Source: an uncultured Bacteroidales bacterium
GTDB lineage: Bacteria > Bacteroidota > Bacteroidia > Bacteroidales > UBA932
Reading direction: 5' to 3'
Length of the DNA stretch: 64,000 bases
Assembly: GCA_900316955.1 (NCBI GenBank)
Contig: ONEX01000001.1
Location: 64,630-128,629 of the forward strand
The notes below the pieces were generated by a model. That model did not search any database, was not told the origin of the DNA, and saw only the letters and a list, made by a program, of their open reading frames with translations. Of this stretch, positions 1 to 8,624 are shown piece by piece; position 1 is the stretch's first letter, and every line of letters starts with the position of its first letter. The translations under genes and the position numbers were made by a program.

Positions 1-1583
1 TGGTCCTGCGCCGTCTGGACCGTGTAGTCCGTGACATAGCGCGTGACCTTGGCGAACGGCTTGCGGGACACCATCACGTCGCGCTTGGCGGAGATCTTGT
101 CCAGCAGCTTTTCCGCGATCTCGTTGTACATCGCCACGGCGGTGCTGTCCACGCGGCGCGTCTTGCGCTCCATCTGGTCCGTCTCGAAGGCGTCGATCTT
201 CTTCCGCACGTGCGGGGCCATGATGTTGTACATCTTGTAGCAGGCGTTCGAGATGCGGTTGTTCACCCAGAAGGAGGAGGTGGGAGAGTAGTGGAGCAGG
301 TCGCCGTTGCCCACGCGGAAGCATTCCGGAACCTTGCTGGTGGAGGTGTAGATCGGGGTCACGTAGGAAGTGGCCGCATCGTCCGTGCCGAACCACAGGA
401 TGCCGCCCACCTCGTCGGGGATATAGTCGCGGGCCTGGCCCACCATCCAGAAGCCCGTCTGCTGGGTGGCGATGGCGCGCTCGTTCAGGTAGGTGCCGCC
501 CTCGGCCTTGTACTCCATCGGGCGCCAGCGGTACGGCAGGGCGTTGCCGCCTGCGCCGATGTCCTGCGTCATGTCCATGGGCGTGCCCTCGTAATGGTCA
601 CGCATCACGTCCGCCACGGCCTTCACGGAGACCTTTTCCCGCGGATAGATGAACAGGGGCAGGTCGCCGTCCAGGTCATAGCCCATCGCGTAGTCCAGGA
701 AATCGGACGCATCCTTGGTGACGGCCCTTCCCTGGGCGTCATAGTAGGAGAACCAGCCGCCGGAGAGGATGTTGAAGGCGCTCCAGACGCGGGCGTCGCA
801 GCCGCGGACGGTGCCGAAATCGGCCGGACCATAGGCCTTCTTGAAGCTGAACTCCTCGTCCGGGCCGTCGAAATAACCCTTGCGGCGGGCGACCGTGATC
901 ACGTCCTTCGCGTAGAGGCAGTTGTCGGGGTCGTTCAGGGGGAAGGCGCCGATGCGGGCCTGGTTGGCGTGGGCGCAGATGGCCCCGTCCGGCACGCGGA
1001 GGGCCACCCAGACGATGCCCTTGTCGGTGTTGACCCCGTTGCGGATGTTGGTTCCCTTGCCGATGAGCTCCATGATCCAGGCCTCGTTCTTGTCGGCGAT
1101 GGAGAAGGTCTCGCCCTCGGAGGCGTAGCCGTATTCATTGGCCAGGTCCACGATGACGGAGATGGCTTCCCGGGCGGTCGAGGCCCGCTGCAGGGCGATG
1201 TAGATGAGGGAGCCGTAGTCGATGCGTCCCCGGCGGTCCATCAGTTCCTCGCGGCCGCCCCAGGTGGTCTCGGTGATGATGACCTGCTTCTCGTTCATGT
1301 TGCCCACGGTCTGGAACGTATGGGGGACCTGGTCGATGTCGCCGAGGTATTTCCCGCTGTCCCAGTCATACACCTTGAGGAGGGAACCGGCCTTCCAGTC
1401 CGCGGCCGGGTGGTAGTACAGCTCGCCGAACAGGTAGTGGGAGTCCGCCGCGTAGGTGACGAGGGTGGAGCCGTCCTTGCTGGCGCCCTTGGTGATGATG
1501 ACGTTCGTGCAGGTATTGCCTTCCAGCGCCGGAATCAGGAAAAAAAGCGCGGAAAGGAGGAGGGTCAGGTGCGGTTTATGCAT
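1..1583 (-). CDS. C69-family dipeptidase, C-terminus cut by the window edge
   Basis: Likely a secreted or periplasmic dipeptidase of peptidase family C69 (PepD-like, Ntn-hydrolase fold). The protein starts with a signal peptide of about 22 residues, followed at once by Cys25 in the stretch NTCTNVIITKGAS. In this family the Cys exposed after processing is the nucleophile. Further family-like stretches follow: ETTWGGREE, EGETFSIADKNEAW and VWVALRVPDGAICAHANQARI. The frame stays open to the left edge, so only the first 527 codons are visible. The ATG at 1583 lies about 55 nt after a minus-strand TAAATTTG promoter box. Family call is strong; substrate unknown. Confidence 0.88.
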   Translation of the reverse strand, partial: MHKPHLTLLLSALFFLIPALEGNTCTNVIITKGASKDGSTLVTYAADSHYLFGELYYHPAADWKAGSLLKVYDWDSGKYLGDIDQVPHTFQTVGNMNEKQVIITETTWGGREELMDRRGRIDYGSLIYIALQRASTAREAISVIVDLANEYGYASEGETFSIADKNEAWIMELIGKGTNIRNGVNTDKGIVWVALRVPDGAICAHANQARIGAFPLNDPDNCLYAKDVITVARRKGYFDGPDEEFSFKKAYGPADFGTVRGCDARVWSAFNILSGGWFSYYDAQGRAVTKDASDFLDYAMGYDLDGDLPLFIYPREKVSVKAVADVMRDHYEGTPMDMTQDIGAGGNALPYRWRPMEYKAEGGTYLNERAIATQQTGFWMVGQARDYIPDEVGGILWFGTDDAATSYVTPIYTSTSKVPECFRVGNGDLLHYSPTSSFWVNNRISNACYKMYNIMAPHVRKKIDAFETDQMERKTRRVDSTAVAMYNEIAEKLLDKISAKRDVMVSRKPFAKVTRYVTDYTVQTAQD

Positions 1584-1587
1584 CGTA

Positions 1588-1619
1588 TTTGGGGGTTTGT
1601 TCAATTATTGTTAATTTTG
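1588..1619 (+). promoter_or_regulatory. Bacteroidetes-type promoter for the small exported protein gene
   Basis: TTTG at 1588-1591, 20 nt, then TAATTTTG at 1612-1619: a complete match to the phylum's -33/-7 consensus. A minus-strand TAAATTTG (1645-1638) serves the divergent C69 gene, so the two promoters interlock. Confidence 0.7.
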
Positions 1620-1662
1620 CCTGCTTGCAAGCATCTGCAAATTTATGAAAATTTATCAAGGG

Positions 1663-2109
1663 ATGAAACACTTATGGATCCTGGCGGCGGCCCTCCTCCT
1701 CGTAGGTCCCGTCGCCCTGCGCGCCCAGAACCAGGGCCCCCAGACGGAGGAGCAGAAAGAGAAGCAGCTGCTGGAGTTCATCGACAAGGAAGTCAAGCGC
1801 CTGTCGGACCAGCTCCAGCTCGAATACTGGCAGGAGTTCTATGTGGACTCCACCCTCACCCACGACTATCACGCCCTCCAGGACGAACTGGAAGAGCTCC
1901 AGAAGACGAAGGTCGGGAATGCCGACATCTACCAGAGCGTCCAGGACAAGTGGATGCAGCAGATCGACGACTCCTACCACCGTTTCTTCAACGAGGAACA
2001 GTGGAAGAAATACTGGAAATCCACCGGCCAGCGCAACCAGAAAGCCCGCGACAAGCGGAAGGCCAAGGCGGAAAAAGCCTCGGCCGAGCTCAAAAACGCC
2101 GGAAAATAG
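1663..2109 (+). CDS. small exported coiled-coil-like protein
   Basis: Starts MKHLWILAAALLLVG, a clear signal peptide ending near ALRAQ, followed by about 125 mostly charged residues rich in E, K and Q with helical character (EEQKEKQLLEFIDKEVK) and a basic Lys/Arg-rich tail. An upstream in-frame ATG at 1645 adds six residues but would spoil the signal peptide and overlaps the divergent promoter, so 1663 is preferred. It resembles the small periplasmic helical proteins common in Bacteroidales, loosely like Spy/LTXXQ chaperones, but I see no motif that proves a family. Function unknown. Confidence 0.75.
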   Translation: MKHLWILAAALLLVGPVALRAQNQGPQTEEQKEKQLLEFIDKEVKRLSDQLQLEYWQEFYVDSTLTHDYHALQDELEELQKTKVGNADIYQSVQDKWMQQIDDSYHRFFNEEQWKKYWKSTGQRNQKARDKRKAKAEKASAELKNAGK

Positions 2110-2110
2110 T

Positions 2111-2118
2111 TATCTTTG
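2111..2118 (+). promoter_or_regulatory. -7 box of pheS promoter
   Basis: TATCTTTG just after the stop of the preceding gene and 24 nt before the pheS ATG. It also shows that the upstream TTG (2116) cannot be the start codon. Confidence 0.6.
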
Positions 2119-2142
2119 CGGGATTTTAGACGAAAACAAGGT

Positions 2143-3177
2143 ATGAAAGAAGCGATCGAACAGATCCAGAAGCAGCTGGCCGAACTCAAGGCCGCCTCGC
2201 AGAAAGAAGTGGAGGACGCCCGTGTCCGCCTGCTGGGAAAGAAGGGTTCCATCACCGCGTTGATGGAGGAGTTCCGCACCATCGCCCCGGAACTCAAGCG
2301 TGAATACGGCCAGAAGCTCAACGAGCTCAAGAAGGCCGCCACGGCCAAGATCGAGGAGCTCAAGGAGCAGGCCGCGGCCGCGGCCGTGGAACTGGCCCCG
2401 AAGCAGGACCTCTCCATGCCGGGCGACCCCTTCGAGCTGGGTTCCCGCCACCCCGTCTCCATCGTCCGCCAGGAAATCGTGGACATCTTCCGCAAGTTCG
2501 GCTATGACGTGGCCGAAGGCCCGGAGATCGAGGACGACTGGCACGTGTTCGAGGCGCTCAACTTCCCGCCGAACCATCCCGCCCGCGAGATGCAGGACAC
2601 CTTCTTCGTGTCCAACGGCCACCTGAATCCGCTCCTCCTCCGCACCCACACCTCTTCCGTGCAGGTGCGCACGATGGAATCGCAGCCCCTCCCGATCCGC
2701 GTGATCTGCCCGGGCCGCGTGTTCCGCAACGAAGCCATCAGCGCCCGCGCGCACTGCATCTTCCACCAAGTGGAGGGTCTTTATATCGACAAGAACGTCA
2801 CTTTCGCGGACCTCAAGCAGGCCATCCTCCTGTTCGCCCGCGAAATGTTCGGCCCGGACACGCAGATCCGGATGCGTCCTTCCTACTTCCCGTTCACCGA
2901 GCCCTCCGCGGAGGTGGACGTGAGCTGCAACATCTGCCACGGCAAGGGCTGCAACATCTGCAAGGGTACCGGCTGGCTCGAGATCATGGGCTGCGGCATG
3001 GTGGACCCGAACGTCCTCGAGGCCAGCGGCATCGACTCCAAGGTGTACAGCGGTTTCGCCTTCGGCATGGGCGTGGAACGCATCGCGATGCTCAAGTGGC
3101 AGGTCAACGACCTCCGCCACTACTTCGAGAACGACATGCGCTTCCTCCGCGAATTCGCCACGGCGACGGAGGTCTAA
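2143..3177 (+). CDS. pheS: phenylalanine--tRNA ligase alpha subunit
   Basis: Catalytic subunit of phenylalanyl-tRNA synthetase, charging tRNA-Phe in the cytoplasm as an (alpha-beta)2 tetramer. The 344-residue protein has the N-terminal coiled-coil arm (about 1-85), then class II motif 2 near RTHTSSVQVRTM and FRNEAISARAHCIFHQVEG, and motif 3 in FGMGVERIAMLKW near the end. Four cysteines at 262, 265, 270 and 273 (two CNIC-type pairs) form the knuckle usual in this branch of PheS. Start ATG 2143 follows the TATCTTTG box. pheT is not adjacent, which is normal for Bacteroidales. Confidence 0.97.
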   Translation: MKEAIEQIQKQLAELKAASQKEVEDARVRLLGKKGSITALMEEFRTIAPELKREYGQKLNELKKAATAKIEELKEQAAAAAVELAPKQDLSMPGDPFELGSRHPVSIVRQEIVDIFRKFGYDVAEGPEIEDDWHVFEALNFPPNHPAREMQDTFFVSNGHLNPLLLRTHTSSVQVRTMESQPLPIRVICPGRVFRNEAISARAHCIFHQVEGLYIDKNVTFADLKQAILLFAREMFGPDTQIRMRPSYFPFTEPSAEVDVSCNICHGKGCNICKGTGWLEIMGCGMVDPNVLEASGIDSKVYSGFAFGMGVERIAMLKWQVNDLRHYFENDMRFLREFATATEV

Positions 3178-3200
3178 GAAACCCCGTCCTTCGCAATTTA

Positions 3201-3233
3201 ATGTGCAAAACGCCCTGTTTTGCACATTTTTTG
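3201..3233 (+). terminator. intrinsic terminator after pheS
   Basis: Perfect 11-bp stem ATGTGCAAAAC / GTTTTGCACAT with loop GCCCT, followed by TTTTTTG. The stem closely matches hairpin H3 of the array at 42968-42998, so it may be a co-opted member of that repeat family. Confidence 0.85.
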
Positions 3234-3246
3234 TTCTAGGTGAGGC

Positions 3247-3666
3247 ATGAAACACTTCATCCTTTTACTGGCCGCTTTGGCGCTGCTCACGGCCTGTGGA
3301 ACGTCCCGCCGGGTGTCGACGGTGGGGGGAACCGAGCCTTGGGTGGGCCGGGAAACCGGGGACATCCTGGAGCGAATGGGCACGCCGGACCGCATCGACC
3401 CCGACGGGAAGGGCGGCAGCATTCTGGTCTATGAGTCCGCCCCGGACTACAGCAGCCCGGAGTATGACATCCTGGCTCCGGAGGCGGAAGCCCGGACGCG
3501 GAGATATGCCCATTTCTACCTGGACGACGAAGGCCGCTGCTATCGGGTGGACACGAACCGGCCCCTGCCTGTTCCGTCCCGCTTTTTCCATACCGGTGTC
3601 GCGGTCGAATTCTGGTTGGATCTCCTCTGGTCCATCCCCCTTCTCACCCTCATCGCCCTCCTCTGA
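3247..3666 (+). CDS. lipoprotein with BamE/SmpA-like motif and C-terminal membrane segment
   Basis: 139 residues. Lipobox LLTAC places Cys17 as the lipidated residue. The middle carries DILERMGTPDRID, which recalls the SmpA/OmlA (BamE) repeat in which a G-x-P-D turn follows a helix, then a DPDGKGGSILVYE strand. The last 20 residues are very hydrophobic (LWSIPLLTLIALL). BamE itself lacks such a tail, so I call it only BamE-like. It lies alone between the pheS terminator and its own terminator. Confidence 0.7.
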   Translation: MKHFILLLAALALLTACGTSRRVSTVGGTEPWVGRETGDILERMGTPDRIDPDGKGGSILVYESAPDYSSPEYDILAPEAEARTRRYAHFYLDDEGRCYRVDTNRPLPVPSRFFHTGVAVEFWLDLLWSIPLLTLIALL

Positions 3667-3696
3667 CGTTCTTTTGGACGTTTTTTACAGTGTAAT

Positions 3697-3728
3697 GGAC
3701 AATTCTTTCAAAGAGTTGTCCGTTTTTT
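3697..3728 (+). terminator. intrinsic terminator after the small lipoprotein gene
   Basis: Ten-pair stem 3697-3706 / 3712-3721 (one T-G pair), loop TTCAA, then TTTTTT at 3723-3728. The loop region coincides with the expected -33 position of the next promoter. Confidence 0.75.
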
Positions 3729-3730
3729 CG

Positions 3731-3738
3731 TACCTTTG
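3731..3738 (+). promoter_or_regulatory. -7 box of GH127 gene promoter
   Basis: TACCTTTG immediately after the T-run of the upstream terminator, 21 nt before the ATG at 3760. A weak -33 match (TTTC, 3706-3709) falls in the terminator loop. Confidence 0.6.
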
Positions 3739-3759
3739 GGATGCTAGAAACCACATCCC

Positions 3760-5760
3760 ATGACCGGAAAACTGTTTGCCTCTTTCATCGGCCTTTTCGC
3801 CGCCGCCACTCTTGCAGCCCAACCCGCTTCGGGCGGCTATCCCATCGACCCTGTTCCCTTCACGAGCGTGAAGGTGGCCCCGGATTCCTTCTGGGGGCAG
3901 CGCCTGAAAGCGTCCCGCGAGGTCACGATTCCGCTGGCCTTCTCCAAGTGCGAAAGCGAGGGCCGGTACGAGAACTTCGTGAAGGCGGAGAAGCAGATGC
4001 ATTCGCCGGTGAACCTCGGGTATGAGGTGAAGGGCTTCTCCTTCGACGACACTGACGTCTATAAGACGATCGAAGGCGCCTCCTACGTGCTCCAGACCTA
4101 TCCGGACAAGAAACTGGAGGCGTATATCGACAGCGTCCTCGTGATCGTCGCTGCCGCCCAGGAGCCGGACGGCTACCTGTACACGGCCCGGACGATGAAT
4201 CCGGAGCACCCGCACGCGTGGGCGGGAGACAAGCGCTGGGTCAATGACGAGGAACTCAGTCACGAACTCTACAATCTCGGCCACATGGTCGAGGGGGCCG
4301 TCGCGCACTGGCAGGCCACCGGCAAGCGCAACTTCCTGGACATCGCCATCCGCTACGCGGACTGCGTTGTCCGTGAAGTGGGCGCCCGCCCGGGCCAGGC
4401 CCGCGTCATCCCCGGCCACCAGATCGCGGAGATGGCCCTCGCGAAGCTGTACCTCGCGACGGGCGAGAAGAAGTACCTGGACGAAGCCAAGTTCTTCCTG
4501 GACGAGCGCGGCAAGACGGGCCACAACGACCCGTACAACCAGTCGCATGTGCCGGTGCTGGAGCAGGACGAGGCCGTGGGCCACGCCGTCCGCGCCGCCT
4601 ACATGTACGCCGGCATGGCCGATGTGGCCGCCCTCACGGGGGACCGGGGCTACATCGACGCCATCGACCGCATCTGGGAGAACATCGTCTCCAAGAAACT
4701 GTACATCACCGGCGGCATCGGGGCGACGAACCAGGGTGAGGCCTTCGGCCGGAACTACCAGCTTCCGAACATGACGGCCTACTGCGAGACCTGCGCCGCC
4801 ATCGGCAACGTGTATGTCAATCACCGGATGTTCCTCCTGCATGGCGACGCCAAGTACTATGACGTGCTGGAGCGCACGCTTTATAACGGTCTTATCAGCG
4901 GCGTGTCCCTGGAGGGCAACGGCTTCTTCTACCCCAACCCGCTGGAGTCCGCCGGCCAGCACGAGCGCAAGGCCTGGTTCGGCTGCGCCTGCTGCCCGTC
5001 CAACATCTGCCGTTTCATCCCGTCGGTCCCGGGCTATGTCTATGCCGTGAAGGACAACGCACTGTATGTCAATCTGTTCATGCCCAACACGATGACGCAG
5101 AAGGTCGCCGGCAAGGACGTCACCCTCACCCAGAAGACGGGCTATCCGTACGGCGGCGACATCGAGATCACAGTCGACAAGACCGCGCTCAAGAAGGAGA
5201 TGATGCTCCGGATCCGCATCCCGGGCTGGGTGCGCGGCGAGGCCGTCCCTTCGGACCTGTACACCTTTGCGGATGATGTCAAGACCGGTTACAAGGTGAC
5301 TGTGAACGGCGTTCCGGTGGAGAGCGCCCTCGAGCAGGGTTACTTTACCATCACCCGCAAGTGGAAGAAGGGCGACCGGGTCGTCGTCCATTTCGACATG
5401 GAGCCGCGCGTGGTGAAGGCCCACGCCGAGGTGAAGGCCGACGAGGGCCGCATCGCGGTGCAGAAGGGTCCCGTGGTGTACTGCGCCGAATGGCCCGACA
5501 ATCCGGGCTTCTCCGTCCGGGGTACCATCGTGAACCAGAAACCCACTTTCCGCGTGCGGCACTCCGACGACCTCTACGGCCTGGACAAGATCGTCACGCC
5601 TGCGCAGACCTTCTCCTACGGCCCGGACGGCCGCGTGGTCGTCAAGGACGTGGAACTCACGCTCATCCCGTACTATGCGTGGTGCCACCGCGGACGTGGC
5701 GAAATGACGGTGTGGCTGCCCCAGACGGTGCAGGCGACCACCGTCCCTAACGGACGGTAG
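3760..5760 (+). CDS. exported GH127-family beta-L-arabinofuranosidase-like hydrolase
   Basis: Glycoside hydrolase of family GH127 (former DUF1680), members of which remove beta-L-arabinofuranose from plant glycans such as hydroxyproline-linked arabinan. 666 residues with signal peptide MTGKLFASFIGLFAAATLAAQ, so periplasmic or surface. The zinc-thiolate catalytic signature is complete: Glu343 and Cys345 in AYCETCAA, and the adjacent Cys411-Cys412 in GCACCPSN, of which the first is the expected nucleophile by comparison with Bifidobacterium HypBA1. Stand-alone gene with its own promoter; no SusC/D pair nearby, so its polysaccharide target cannot be inferred from context. Confidence 0.92.
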   Translation: MTGKLFASFIGLFAAATLAAQPASGGYPIDPVPFTSVKVAPDSFWGQRLKASREVTIPLAFSKCESEGRYENFVKAEKQMHSPVNLGYEVKGFSFDDTDVYKTIEGASYVLQTYPDKKLEAYIDSVLVIVAAAQEPDGYLYTARTMNPEHPHAWAGDKRWVNDEELSHELYNLGHMVEGAVAHWQATGKRNFLDIAIRYADCVVREVGARPGQARVIPGHQIAEMALAKLYLATGEKKYLDEAKFFLDERGKTGHNDPYNQSHVPVLEQDEAVGHAVRAAYMYAGMADVAALTGDRGYIDAIDRIWENIVSKKLYITGGIGATNQGEAFGRNYQLPNMTAYCETCAAIGNVYVNHRMFLLHGDAKYYDVLERTLYNGLISGVSLEGNGFFYPNPLESAGQHERKAWFGCACCPSNICRFIPSVPGYVYAVKDNALYVNLFMPNTMTQKVAGKDVTLTQKTGYPYGGDIEITVDKTALKKEMMLRIRIPGWVRGEAVPSDLYTFADDVKTGYKVTVNGVPVESALEQGYFTITRKWKKGDRVVVHFDMEPRVVKAHAEVKADEGRIAVQKGPVVYCAEWPDNPGFSVRGTIVNQKPTFRVRHSDDLYGLDKIVTPAQTFSYGPDGRVVVKDVELTLIPYYAWCHRGRGEMTVWLPQTVQATTVPNGR

Positions 5761-5788
5761 CGGCCTTTCTTTTCTCTGGGGAAATCAT

Positions 5789-5796
5789 TATCTTTG
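5789..5796 (+). promoter_or_regulatory. -7 box of the glutamate-semialdehyde dehydrogenase promoter
   Basis: TATCTTTG 42 nt before ATG 5839. An alternative in-frame TTG at 5794 lies inside the box and is therefore ruled out as a start. Confidence 0.65.
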
Positions 5797-5838
5797 AAGA
5801 CCGGAAAGACAACCACATTAATAACACTATACACATCT

Positions 5839-7464
<1,626 letters not shown>

Positions 7465-7470
7465 CAAAAA

Positions 7471-7502
7471 AGACCGGCCTCCTTCCAAGGGGCCGGTCCT
7501 TT
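7471..7502. terminator. terminator between pruA and convergent mrp
   Basis: Stem AGACCGGCC / GGCCGGTCC with loop around TCCTTCCAAGG, A-run before and TTT after, so it can act in both directions. Confidence 0.8.
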
Positions 7503-7524
7503 GTCATTCTGAGCGCTTAAACTT

Positions 7525-7551
7525 GTCATTCCGGGCTTGACCCGGAATCTC
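7525..7551 (+). repeat. 27-bp palindromic element (GTCAT...ATCTC family), intergenic
   Basis: Ends GTCAT and ATCTC, stem TTCCGGG / CCCGGAA, spacer CTTGA. Its last base overlaps the stop codon of mrp. A second partial match (TTGTCATTCTGAGCG) begins at 7501, suggesting a decayed relative beside it. Further copies lie at 21693, 28079, 28464, 42025 and 58506. Confidence 0.8.
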
Positions 7552-8624
7552 TATTCCTTGTTCACCGCTTCGACCAGTTTCCTCCCGAGTTCCAGGAACG
7601 CGAGGGCGTCAGGCCGGGTGCCCAGGGCGACGGGTTCGCCGTTGTCGCCGGCTTCGCGGATGGACTGCACGAGCGGGATCTGGCCGAGCAGGCCGATTCC
7701 CAGGCGCTCCGCCATGGTGGCGCCGCCGTCCCGGCCGAAGATGTAGTACTTCTCGTCCGGATGCTCCTCCGGCGTGAACCAGGCCATGTTCTCCACCAGG
7801 CCGAAGATGGGCCGGTTGATGGACGGGTTCTGGAACATGTTCACGCCTTTCTCCACGTCGGCGAGGGCCACGGGCTGGGGCGTCGTGACGATGACGGCGC
7901 CTTCCACCGGGATGTCGTTCACCAGGGAGATGTGGATGTCGCCGGTGCCCGGAGGCAGGTCGATCAGGAGGTAGTCCAGCGGACCCCACTTAACCTGCAG
8001 GATCATCTGCTTGAGGGCGCTGCAGGCCATCGGCCCGCGCCAGATGAGCGCCTGGCCAGGCTGGGCGAAATAGCCGATGGACATCCACTTGACGCCGTAT
8101 TTCTCGATCGGGATGAAGAGTTCCTTGCCCTCTTCCTCGCCGGGCTCGGCCTCGGGCTGCAGGTCCTCCGTCCCCGTCATGATGGGCACGGACGGGCCAT
8201 ACACGTCGGCGTCGGCGAGGCCCACGCGATAGCCCAGGCGCGAGAGCGCGATGGCGAGGTTCACCGCGACGGTGGACTTGCCCACGCCGCCCTTGCCGGA
8301 CGCGACGGCGATGATGTGCGCGACCTCGTTCACCTGGTCCAGGCCCAGGTCCAGCGTCGATTTCTTCGCCGCCGGCGCCTCCTTCGTAACGGTCTTCACC
8401 TCGACCTCGACGCCGCCGGGCGCGTTGCGGTAAACCGCGGCCCGGACGGCCCCGACGAGGTAGTTCTTCAGCGGATCCGGCCGCTTGCCGAAGCCCAGCG
8501 TCACCGTCACCTTGCCTTCCGTCACCGTCACCTCCTCGACCATGCCGAGGCTGACGATATCCTTGTCATCCTTCCCCGGGTGCTGTACCTGGGAAAGCCA
8601 GTCGAATACTTCTTTTTCAGTCAT
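7551..8624 (-). CDS. mrp: Mrp/ApbC-family iron-sulfur carrier ATPase
   Basis: P-loop NTPase that likely ferries Fe-S clusters to target proteins in the cytoplasm. N-terminal MIP18/DUF59 domain (about 1-85), linker, then a ParA-like ATPase with Walker A GKGGVGKST at 110-118, DADVYGPSVP and LIDLPPGTGD. The CxxC often seen near the C-terminus of Mrp proteins is absent; in its place stands WFTPEEHPDEKYYIFG, as in many Bacteroidetes homologues. Its ATG overlaps the stop codon of the S46 peptidase gene (TAATG), so the two are translationally coupled. Confidence 0.93.
   Translation of the reverse strand: MTEKEVFDWLSQVQHPGKDDKDIVSLGMVEEVTVTEGKVTVTLGFGKRPDPLKNYLVGAVRAAVYRNAPGGVEVEVKTVTKEAPAAKKSTLDLGLDQVNEVAHIIAVASGKGGVGKSTVAVNLAIALSRLGYRVGLADADVYGPSVPIMTGTEDLQPEAEPGEEEGKELFIPIEKYGVKWMSIGYFAQPGQALIWRGPMACSALKQMILQVKWGPLDYLLIDLPPGTGDIHISLVNDIPVEGAVIVTTPQPVALADVEKGVNMFQNPSINRPIFGLVENMAWFTPEEHPDEKYYIFGRDGGATMAERLGIGLLGQIPLVQSIREAGDNGEPVALGTRPDALAFLELGRKLVEAVNKE

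Noticed and set aside
210-2129. 639-codon plus-strand frame over the C69 gene
   Set aside because: It crosses the divergent promoter region and antisense of the dipeptidase; no motif.
3685-5688. 667-codon minus frame over the GH127 gene
   Set aside because: Antisense shadow; the plus frame has signal peptide and catalytic Cys pair.
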